From positions 17,300 through 81,299 of the forward strand of contig DVLL01000015.1 of the NCBI GenBank assembly GCA_018715525.1: 64,000 bases of DNA. The letters run 5' to 3'. The notes under the pieces are model-generated. The model saw nothing but the letters and a program-made list of their open reading frames with translations, did no database searches and was not told the origin of the DNA. Positions 43,607 to 51,151 of this stretch are shown in pieces (position 1 is the first letter of the stretch; every line of letters begins with the position of its first letter). Source of the DNA: Candidatus Faeciplasma pullistercoris (lineage in GTDB: Bacteria; Bacillota; Clostridia; Oscillospirales; Ruminococcaceae). A program made the position numbers and the translations under genes.

Positions 43607-44909
43607 ATTCAGGACATAGGTAAGTTAAAGGAATAAAATGAACAGGAGAACAACTGAAAAGGAGGTCTTCTGTTTGAGTTGGAAGGAGAGCACAGCAGTG
43701 GAACAGAGAAAAGAATTCATACAGGAATATCTGGCAGGGAAAGCAGACAGTTTTAAGGCCCTCTGCCATAAACACGGAATATCAGAGAAAACAGGACACA
43801 AGTGGAAAAACCGATTTTTTGAATATGGATATGCAGGACTTTGTGACCGAAGCAGAGCGCCGGAGAACAGCCCGTCTAAGCTGGATGAGGATACGGTGAT
43901 ACGGTTAATTAAACTGCGGACGGCACATCCGACTTGGGGACCTAAGAAGATAGCGGTATTGTATCAAAAGGCATATCCGGAAGAACAGGTGCCATCTGAA
44001 AGCAGTATTTACCGCGTGTTAGGGAAAGCCGGACTGATTCAGCGCAGACAGGTTCGTACCGTGCAGCCTGATCCGTCCCGGATGAGAAAATATATCAAGG
44101 CTACCAATCCCAACGATGTATGGACGGTAGATTTTAAGGGATGGTGGTATTCACAGGGGGAAAAGTGCCTTCCGTTGACAGTAAGGAATATATTTTGGAA
44201 ATCCGTCTTATGCAAAGCGGCACAGCTGAAGCAGTAAAAGCTGTATTCGAAAAACTATTCCAGCGCTATGGTATGCCCAGAGTAATCCGAAGCGACAACG
44301 GGGTTCCTTTTGCTGTAAACTGCAGTCCTCTGGGACTCACCAGGCTCAGTGCATGGTGGGTCTATCTTGGGATACGCCCCGACCGTACAGATCCCGGATC
44401 CCCCACGCAAAACGGCTCTCATGAGCGAATGCACGCAGACCTCAGCCGGGAGATTCAGGGAAAATTTGCAGGCGGCGTAGCAGCAAATCAACGAGCGATT
44501 GACGCATGGGTGGAGGAATACAATTTTGTGCGCCCGCATGAATCTATTGGGATGATGACCCCATCAGAAGTTTATACAAAGTCAGACATGCTATATGAAG
44601 GCACCCCGGATACCATTGAATATCCTATTGGATTTGAAACAAGAAAGATCAATAAGCATGGGTATGTGAAGGTTAATAAAACTCTAATTCAGGTCAGCAC
44701 TGCCCTGCGAGGACTTACCGTTGGACTACAGGCACAGGGTGAGCGTGAATTTGTTCTTTGGTTAGGAGATTACCCGTTAGGTATTGTCAGCACTGAAACT
44801 TTTAGTTTTTCTTGTTTGGAAACGAAGCCGCTAAATTCAAGATGACTTACCTCTTCCTAAAATTGACTTACCCTTGTTTTGAAACTAATCACTTACCCAT
44901 GTCTTGACT
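43607..44909 (+). mobile_element. IS481-like insertion sequence (defective)
   Basis: The transposase remnant is flanked by related inverted ends. The left end has TTCAGGACATAGGTAAGTTA (43608-43627). The right end, read inward, has GTCAAGACATGGGTAAGTGA (44908-44889); 16 of 20 positions agree. Further copies of GGTAAGT occur inside the right end (two more, complement at about 44871 and 44849) and just outside the left end (43594), probably transposase binding sites. The exact boundaries and any target duplication are uncertain. Confidence 0.7.
43638..44845 (+). pseudogene. IS481-type DDE transposase with internal 13-bp deletion
   Basis: Two frames together make one transposase. Frame one (43638-44237) has an N-terminal helix-turn-helix (FKALCHKHGISEKTGHKWKN) and the first catalytic Asp in DVWTVDFKGWW. 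The second frame (from about 44180 to 44845) has the second Asp in RSDNGVPF and the Glu in NGSHERMH. In intact relatives PLTVR is followed by about five residues and then YILE. Here those are gone and the frame changes at 44175-44190, near ACAGTAAG. The shift fits a 13-bp loss between two short direct repeats (inference). The enzyme should be inactive unless ribosomal frameshifting rescues it. Confidence 0.82.
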
Positions 44910-45067
44910 GGACAAGCGATTCTTCGCTTCCCCCCTCTCACACTCTCCCCCCTAATACTTTACCAGCTGGGAAAGAACAATACTTGTTCTCGAACAATAC
45001 TCTCTAAGCTCTTAACCAGCAGGAATCTTAAGTTTTCAACAACCAACCAGAAAGGATGAGCAAAACC

Positions 45068-45607
45068 ATGAACATTGGCATCGACCATGGCTATTACGCC
45101 ATCAAAACCCGGCATTTTTCTTTCCCAGCCGGTATCTCGGAATATTCCCACGAACCCTACACCCTGCAGAACACACTGGAGTACGGCGGGAAGTTTTTCG
45201 TGTGCGGGACGGGCAGACAGCCGATCCTGCGCAACAAGATGGAAAACGACAATTACTTCCTGCTTACCCTTGCCGCCATCGCCAAGGAGATCAAACAGCG
45301 CAGCGGAACCACAGAATGTTCCGTCAAACTCGCAGCCGGGCTGCCTCTGGCTGGCTTTGGTAGGGAAAAGAAACCTTTCCGGGAATACCTTCTGCGTTCT
45401 TCCCAGCCGGTGTGCTTCAAAAGCTCTTCGCCAGACTTAACAAGCCGTGAGGAACCGGAGCAAAAGCCTTCGGTGAAAAAACAGCTGCAGGAGATCAAGC
45501 AGGAGCAGGCGAAAAAGCAAGCGGAGAAATCCAAACAGCAGGATCGTCAGCATCCTGTTCCCGGCCATTCCAAGCAGAAGAAAAAGAAAAAACAGAAAGG
45601 CAGATGA
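45068..45607 (+). CDS. Chimeric remnant: ParM/Alp-like N-terminus joined to conjugation-protein C-terminus
   Basis: 179 residues from ATG 45068 (AAAGGATG upstream). Residues 1-115 look like the first part of an actin-like plasmid segregation protein: MNIGIDHGYYAIKTRH is the phosphate-1 loop, FVCGTGRQPILRNK and TLAAIAKEI follow. From about residue 120 (LTSREEPEQKPSVKKQLQEI) the sequence changes to a Lys/Gln-rich tail ending KQKKKKKQKGR. That tail is the sort of C-terminus found in DUF3801/PcfB-like proteins of conjugative elements. The missing middle of both suggests a deletion that joined two genes. Probably non-functional. Confidence 0.6.
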   Translation: MNIGIDHGYYAIKTRHFSFPAGISEYSHEPYTLQNTLEYGGKFFVCGTGRQPILRNKMENDNYFLLTLAAIAKEIKQRSGTTECSVKLAAGLPLAGFGREKKPFREYLLRSSQPVCFKSSSPDLTSREEPEQKPSVKKQLQEIKQEQAKKQAEKSKQQDRQHPVPGHSKQKKKKKQKGR

Positions 45608-45628
45608 TGCAATATCGATTTATCCAGT

Positions 45629-46045
45629 TTGATCGGCAAAAAGCAGGAAGCCCAGCCTCAGCCGGAACAGCAGTATACCAAGGAAGAATACGCTGCCATG
45701 AAGCAGGCTGAACGTGAGGACGCTTGGGCAAAAGTGGACGCTCAGGCACAGGAGGTTTTCAAGGATGGCGAATCCATGAAAGGCTTTCTCAGCTTTATGG
45801 CCCAGTGCACCCCGCAGAGTACCCGCAATCTTCTCATTCTCTATGAGCAGAATAAAGAGATCACCCATCCCCGCACCTTCGATAAATGGAAAGAAGCCGG
45901 GCGCTCCATCCGTTCCGGCGAGAAGGGATACACCTTCCTTGCAGACCAGGAGTATGCAAAAGAGGATGGCTCTATCGGGAACGGCTATAGACCGCAAAGG
46001 TTCTTGGCGTCAGCCCGAAGTCGAAAATCCGGTTGCTCACCATGA
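45629..46045 (+). pseudogene. LtrC/ArdC-like N-terminal fragment
   Basis: In-frame sequence begins earlier (NIDLSSLIGKK from about 45611), but no ATG is present; TTG 45629 is the only near start. The piece KEITHPRTFDKWKEAGRSIR and SGEKGYTFL is the conserved start of LtrC/ArdC-like proteins of conjugative elements. After GNGY at about 45990 similarity stops and the frame ends in unrelated sequence, so the protein is cut. It is a scar of the same lost element as its neighbour. Confidence 0.6.
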
Positions 46046-46099
46046 AAAATCCGTTTCGTTTTGGCATGTTCTCACCTCACTTTTCTGAAAATAAAAGGG

Positions 46100-46129
46100 C
46101 CTTTGCTTTCCATGGCGAAAAAGCAAAGG
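46100..46129. repeat. Hairpin, 10-bp stem
   Basis: CCTTTGCTTT (46100-46109) / AAAGCAAAGG (46120-46129). The same stem-loop style recurs 100 bp downstream. Confidence 0.7.
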
Positions 46130-46203
46130 GGTTACAACCTGAAAGCCCAAAAATTCATAAAGTATTTACATGTTTAGAAATTCGCGCTATTCCCACGTGA
46201 AAA

Positions 46204-46240
46204 AACCTCCTTACTTTTCATGGTAAAAAGTAAGGAGGTT
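46204..46240. repeat. Perfect hairpin, 15-bp stem, 7-nt loop
   Basis: AACCTCCTTACTTTT (46204-46218) and AAAAGTAAGGAGGTT (46226-46240) around CATGGTA. The right arm contains an anti-SD-complementary AAGGAGG, hidden by the left arm. Confidence 0.85.
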
Positions 46241-46604
46241 GCACGGAAAAATTTTTTTGGAAACGACTTGACTTTTTGCCGTTTCGGAGTTGTACTACAC
46301 ACGGCGGGATTTCCCCGGCATAAAAATAACGCCGCAGCAGGCGAGGATGTTGCAACCATCCCCGCCCTGCGCAAAGATGAATAGGGCACCCCTGCACAAC
46401 CGAGTTCTCGGCACCGCGGCAAAAACAGTATAGCGTATTTGTCGTAGGAAAACAAGTTTTGTATTTCAGCGTGTGCAAGGGGCAGGAAAGGAGGATCGAT
46501 TTGCGTCCTTGCATGCGTTTTTTGCGAGCGTTTCTACCCGGAAACGCTTTGGGGACTTTCCTGACTATATGCGCTTAAAAGCGCAAAAGAAAGGTCGGGA
46601 TAAC
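46241..46604. other. Non-coding stretch of the mobile remnant
   Basis: No supported gene. A terminator-like structure lies at about 46469-46524 (GTGTGCAAGG with CCTTGCATGC, then a T-run). Open frames here are shadows with no protein character. Confidence 0.4.
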
Positions 46605-46744
46605 ATGAATATATTTTATGATGATGAAGGTATCGTCGGCAAAGCTGAAAAAGCGTACTTATCCTTTACATAAGGGGACTAACCGAGCCGGTCGATCTCG
46701 AGCCGAATGAATCGGTAATGCTCAAAGGAGAGCTTATTTGGTAG
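46605..46744 (+). pseudogene. Small frameshifted gene remnant
   Basis: ATG 46605 (AAAGGTCGGGATAAC upstream) opens MNIFYDDEGIVGKAEKAYLS and stops at 46673. Another frame continues with GLTEPVDLEPNESVMLKGEL and ends at 46744. Together they look like one short protein broken by a frame change near 46660. I do not recognise the family. Confidence 0.4.
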
Positions 46745-46766
46745 CGTACTCGCTTAAGCAAACGAA

Positions 46767-46836
46767 TATAATAGAATCCAGTAACACAGACGGCTATTTA
46801 TAATGATGGCCGTCTGTGTTACTGGATTCTATTATA
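46767..46836. terminator. Perfect 28-bp inverted repeat, 14-nt loop
   Basis: Left arm 46767-46794 and right arm 46809-46836 are exact reverse complements (TATAATAGAATCCAGTAACA opens the left arm). It lies 28 bp beyond the stop of the minus-strand SIR2-PIWI gene and at the edge of the mobile remnant. It can serve as a strong bidirectional terminator (AT-rich flank on the plus side). Its length and perfection are unusual for that role. Confidence 0.75.
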
Positions 46837-46863
46837 ATTTTATTTTATATTGTTCGTAAGTAT

Positions 46864-49800
46864 CTACATAAAATATCTGAAATCATATGGTTTATTATAA
46901 ATGGCTTCATCCTGTTTAGACATCCGTGAGAGCACTTTGGCAAAATCTAAGGTAACTGGTAATTGCTTATAAAGACTATCGCCACTATTCCAGTTCATTT
47001 TTGAAAGCATTAATATTTCATTTACCAGTACATCTCCAGAGGCTTTTCCATAAAACCGTTTTATAAGTAATGGCGAAGGAATACCACGTCCGCCTTTATA
47101 ATAGTTATATCCACGACCAGATAATTCATCGTGTTGAATACATCCATGGGTCCATAGCAAAAAACAATTGTCATCTAATGGCATTGCTGTTCCTCGGCGG
47201 ATAGCAAACCGAGCCGGAACACTTTTAAAATCCGTACTATCATATCGGATAGCACGCCATGGAGCATATTCTTGAATCTGTAGAAGCTCAATGTCATCAA
47301 TTCCTTCAAGTGCTTGGGTAAAACCTTTGATTTCTTCTGCTGTAAACGGCGTGGTTTTATGTACTACAATTCGTTTTAATTTATTTGTTGGATCACACTT
47401 GTAATATTGATCTCGAAGCGCAGACATCATAGACCTCGCTTCATCACTCTTCATGTAAGGATTCTGTCCCCAGTAACCCGGATCGTCAATTTTTCTCAAT
47501 AACAATCGAATTCCAGTCCCAGTTGAATCAAACAACTGACTGCAGCCAATACATATTCCTTTTCTTTTGGATATGGCATAACTTATTCCTACAAAGGCGG
47601 TTTCTTTACTCATAATAACTGGTTGCCACAGTACGCCCGATGCTTTTGCATAAATGCTGGTGGATAGCCCCCACATAACCTTGCATTGATCATAATAATC
47701 AATTGATCTTTCCTCGATAAACTGCACTTTCACAGATTTATCTGTTGCATATAGCTTTATTGCATCATGGAGATTAAAATCGGTCGCATGATTTTCTCTA
47801 AACCGAGAAAAAGCTGTGGGGATATAAATAACTGCTATATCAAAGTTATTTTGACTAGCAAGTCTGTCAACATTTCTCTTTAGAAAATTCAGATAATCAA
47901 TCTCCGTCATATCGCGAGTTTGATCTTGAGAGTAGAGAAACACTCTGGAAGAATCATTGCGAGCAGGAATTGTTAATCCTCTTTTATATATAGCATCAAA
48001 GCCAAGATATTGTGTTAAAAAACCATCACGGCTGTTATAAGGTAAAATCGGCTGAGTGAGTTTTACCAAATGGCTCAGCAGTTTATCTATTTGATTTTGA
48101 GGTGAAATGATAGCTAGTTCAATTGAGGGTCTATGTACGCATTGAGTATAATAGGAATAATCTAGTGGTGCGTATCTTGAAATGCCTTTTAACTGATTTA
48201 CTGACTTTTGAGTTATATCAGTAACGCTAAACTGCATTTCCGGTTCAGGATAGTGATAAAATGTTTTAGTTGGCCAACTTTGAACTCGTGAGACCCCGCC
48301 ACCGCTTAAAGGGACTCTGTTAAACGATAATAAAAAATCTTTATATGAAAAAGAAATAAATCCGTTTTTAGAAAATAATTTATTCCAAATTTTTAATTTT
48401 TCGTTATATTGCCCATTATATAGTTTTGAAAGTACTGAATTGATTTTTTTCTGGTTATCAAAATGCTCAAACATATTTCCATCATAGTCAGTCACAAATA
48501 CAGTAGGAACAGTGTTTAAATATACTTTGCCTTTATAAACGGAAAGTGATATTTCAACAGCTTCGTAAACCAGACAATGTAGATCATTATCTTGACGACT
48601 AACTGTTGAATTATAATATTTGTTCCGCCGATATTCGGACAGACCTAGTTCACCTATCAATACTTTCTTGATAAGTGAATATAACATACCAAGATATATA
48701 GAATCCGTTTGATACAAAATGCGATTTGAAACTCTTTCTTGCTCAATTGAGGATTTGACATGCACATTAAAGACTCTCTTTATATTGTCTGGTTCGTCAA
48801 AGCAATAGATGCGGTGAGCATAAAGCGCAGCAATGATACCACTATTACCAATTACCTCTCTTAATTGTTTCCAAGACGATATATCCGTTTCAAAAACCAT
48901 ACACGGAGGGATTGATATGGATTCAAATGCATTCAGTTTAGTGAAATTAGTAACTGGCGCCATTTTAAAACTTATTGGAAGTTTTCGGTGACTATAATCT
49001 TTCCAACGATTCTCTATAATATCGTTCTTAACGCTTTGAGCCGCATAAATGCTATGTAAAAATTCGTCAAAGCCTTGAATTTCGACGATGCCCGAGTTTT
49101 CGTTTAATTGACATGCTATTTCCATTAGACTATTTAAACGGGAAGATATCTTTGTCCCTTCTGGTATTGCCCAAATCAAACCGTATTTTAAAAAGTCTGG
49201 ATTTTTTATCCCAGTCTCAAAAACACTCATTATAGATTCATCTGAACCAGAATACCCTATTACTATAAGTCCCTTGTTAATCAGGGATTTTGAAAAACTT
49301 TTCTGCATGCTATCTTCAAGATTTTGAAGTTCTACAGGAGTGTTTTTGATGTGGTCATAGCGATAATCACCATGCAATTTGATAACCGATGAAAATGCAT
49401 TACATGGAGAAACGCTTTTGTTGGCACTGCTATATACGTTAAAACTATGATGTGGAGATAAAGTTTTAATGCCCGCTTCGACAAGTTCATCAAAGTTGGT
49501 CGTCCAAATATTGACTACTCTTTTTTTTATGAATAATTCTCCTAAGCATAAGTGACCTATTGATGGGGCGATATTATTAACTTTACTCTGTATGTAACGC
49601 TCTCTTGCGATAGCCGTAGGATGACATAACTCGAAATAATGTGCATATTCATTAGAGGCCCCAAGCGTTGGATGTCCACCTTGGGCATCAAAATAATCCT
49701 GCAATATTTTCCGTGTCGAATTAGCATTCAAATCCCTAAACAAATCCTTAGATATACCATTTTCCGTACAATATAATTCACGTTTGAAATCCCAGATCAT

Positions 49801-49920
49801 TGTTCCACCAGTAGGAATACCAGCCTGAGCGGAAGCACCTGAACCTAAGAAGAAATCAATTTCTCCATTATTCAGTACAGACAGATAGCGAATTAATGCG
49901 GCCTGATTGATTATTTTCAA
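46864..49920 (-). CDS. Single-chain SIR2-APAZ-short Argonaute (MID-PIWI) defence protein
   Basis: 1018 residues, TTG start at 49920 with AAAGGAG upstream. Residues 1-290 are a SIR2-type NADase: GSGAS (26-30), TTNFDELVE (140-148, Asn142/Asp144), LHGD (His183) and GYSGSDES (222-229). Residues about 300-600 would be the APAZ region. From about 690 come MID and PIWI: DIAVIYIPTAF, AKASGVLWQP (759-767, like the PIWI AKxGGxPW), FVGISYAIS, RIVVHKTTP and MLSKMNWNSG. The catalytic Asp positions read Ser780 and Thr856, so slicing is lost, as in short Argonautes. Such proteins sense invading nucleic acid through a guide and then deplete NAD, killing the infected cell. The gene is visibly more AT-rich than its neighbours and follows a Fic gene by 32 bp. 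Confidence 0.88.
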   Translation of the reverse strand: MKIINQAALIRYLSVLNNGEIDFFLGSGASAQAGIPTGGTMIWDFKRELYCTENGISKDLFRDLNANSTRKILQDYFDAQGGHPTLGASNEYAHYFELCHPTAIARERYIQSKVNNIAPSIGHLCLGELFIKKRVVNIWTTNFDELVEAGIKTLSPHHSFNVYSSANKSVSPCNAFSSVIKLHGDYRYDHIKNTPVELQNLEDSMQKSFSKSLINKGLIVIGYSGSDESIMSVFETGIKNPDFLKYGLIWAIPEGTKISSRLNSLMEIACQLNENSGIVEIQGFDEFLHSIYAAQSVKNDIIENRWKDYSHRKLPISFKMAPVTNFTKLNAFESISIPPCMVFETDISSWKQLREVIGNSGIIAALYAHRIYCFDEPDNIKRVFNVHVKSSIEQERVSNRILYQTDSIYLGMLYSLIKKVLIGELGLSEYRRNKYYNSTVSRQDNDLHCLVYEAVEISLSVYKGKVYLNTVPTVFVTDYDGNMFEHFDNQKKINSVLSKLYNGQYNEKLKIWNKLFSKNGFISFSYKDFLLSFNRVPLSGGGVSRVQSWPTKTFYHYPEPEMQFSVTDITQKSVNQLKGISRYAPLDYSYYTQCVHRPSIELAIISPQNQIDKLLSHLVKLTQPILPYNSRDGFLTQYLGFDAIYKRGLTIPARNDSSRVFLYSQDQTRDMTEIDYLNFLKRNVDRLASQNNFDIAVIYIPTAFSRFRENHATDFNLHDAIKLYATDKSVKVQFIEERSIDYYDQCKVMWGLSTSIYAKASGVLWQPVIMSKETAFVGISYAISKRKGICIGCSQLFDSTGTGIRLLLRKIDDPGYWGQNPYMKSDEARSMMSALRDQYYKCDPTNKLKRIVVHKTTPFTAEEIKGFTQALEGIDDIELLQIQEYAPWRAIRYDSTDFKSVPARFAIRRGTAMPLDDNCFLLWTHGCIQHDELSGRGYNYYKGGRGIPSPLLIKRFYGKASGDVLVNEILMLSKMNWNSGDSLYKQLPVTLDFAKVLSRMSKQDEAIYNKPYDFRYFM

Positions 49921-49952
49921 TTCGGCTTTCTCCTTTCTCTGCCGTAGTCATC

Positions 49953-50862
49953 TTACTCATTCAGCACTCTGAAATACTCGTCCAGCTGCTCGTCCACATA
50001 TCTTGCAATCAGGTTAATCATTTCGTCGGCATTTCCATCCCGATAGTAGGCGTCAAAGGCATCGTAGTAATGCTTTCGGTCAGTGAACTTCACGTTGATG
50101 GGCGGGTAGCCGTTCCGAATCAGGTCGAGGTTCAGAAGCAGACGGCCTGTCCGCCCATTGCCATCGATGAAGGGATGAATGCCCTCGAATTCCAGATGGA
50201 ATCGGGCGATCCGCTCAATGGGGTTCATCGTTTCCCTGTGAAATTTATCTTCCGCCAATAGCTCCGTTATCTTCGGATCGATCAGATAGGGCTGCACCGG
50301 CTCGGTGTAGCCCCCCCATGATACGAACAGGAATCCGGCGATAGACGCCCTTGTCCTCCGGCCGATCCATCAGCACGAGGGCGTGTATATTTTTGATAAC
50401 ACTTTCATCCAGCGGGATACCCTTGGTGGCAATGTCCTGCACATAGAGGAACGCATCCCGGTGGCCAACAGCCTCCAAATGATCCTTTAGGGGCTTCTGG
50501 TCGATGGCCATGCCCTCCAGCACCAGTGCGGTTTCCTTGAGGGTTAACGTGTTTCCCTCGATGGCGTTGGAGTTGTAGGTAAATTCGATCAGGAATTCCT
50601 CCCGAAGCCGCTCCACCTCGCCCTGCGTCAGCGGACGCATTTCAGCCAACCGCTCGCGCTTAGTTTCAATTTCAGCCAGAAGGCTGACGCGGGACAGCCT
50701 GCCGTCAGCCGGTTTCTGGGCATTCGCCGGAATCATATACAGCTTGCCTTTGCGGATTACGCCGTCGATCTTCCCCTGTGCACATAAAACGCGGATACGG
50801 CGGGTGCTGAGTCCCCATTTTTCCGCCGCCTGCGATACTTTCCACGTCGTACCTCCGCGCAA
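49953..50862 (-). pseudogene. Fic/DOC-family protein with N-terminal HTH, frame broken at a G7 run
   Basis: Read on the minus strand, frame one holds a helix-turn-helix (VSQAAEKWGLSTRRIRVLCA), the self-inhibitory motif SNAIEGN and the Fic fold up to VYRRIPVRIMGG. The run of seven G (complement 50311-50317) then shifts the frame. With six G it would continue YTEPVQPYLIDPK into the second frame, which has the intact active-site motif HPFIDGNGRTGR and ends at 49953. Fic enzymes AMPylate proteins. The start is also odd: GGAGG is followed by ACG ACG, not ATG; TTG 50862 lies before the binding site. So it is either a decayed or a phase-variable gene. Same operon direction as the SIR2-PIWI gene. Confidence 0.82.
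50311..50317. repeat. Seven-C (G on coding strand) homopolymer in the Fic gene
   Basis: Loss of one base restores a single frame through the Fic motif. Tracts of this kind can slip in replication. Confidence 0.85.
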
Positions 50863-50881
50863 ATTCTACAATTCTGTCCAT

Positions 50882-50910
50882 ATTTTACCACGTAATCGGA
50901 ATAATATCAA
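50882..50910 (-). promoter_or_regulatory. Promoter of the Fic/SIR2-PIWI operon
   Basis: On the minus strand TTGATA (50910-50905), 17 bp, TAAAAT (50887-50882). The start of transcription would be near 50875, only about 18 bases before the GGAGG. Confidence 0.65.
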
Positions 50911-51057
50911 TTTCCATCCGGCCAATATATGCGAATTTCATTCCCAAAATAAAATTTTAGGTATCTTGTTTCGCTGTTGTATTTGACAACGCATACACCA
51001 CAAAATAATTTACAGTGACCATTCAATCCGTTGGGTAAGTGGTAGCAATAAATACAA

Positions 51058-51086
51058 TTGAAAAATATTGGAAGTGATGATAAGAT
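51058..51086 (+). promoter_or_regulatory. Promoter of the helicase gene
   Basis: TTGAAA (51058-51063), 17 bp, TAAGAT (51081-51086), 66 bp upstream of ATG 51152 and divergent from the Fic promoter. Confidence 0.55.
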
Positions 51087-51151
51087 TTAAAGCATAGGCT
51101 TAAGGGAAATGTTTGCACCAAAAGTGTAAGACTCGTAAAGGGCATGACAAT

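Noticed and set aside
46218..46514. Overlapping minus-strand frames in the mobile remnant
   Set aside because: They cross hairpins and show no coherent protein; considered non-coding.
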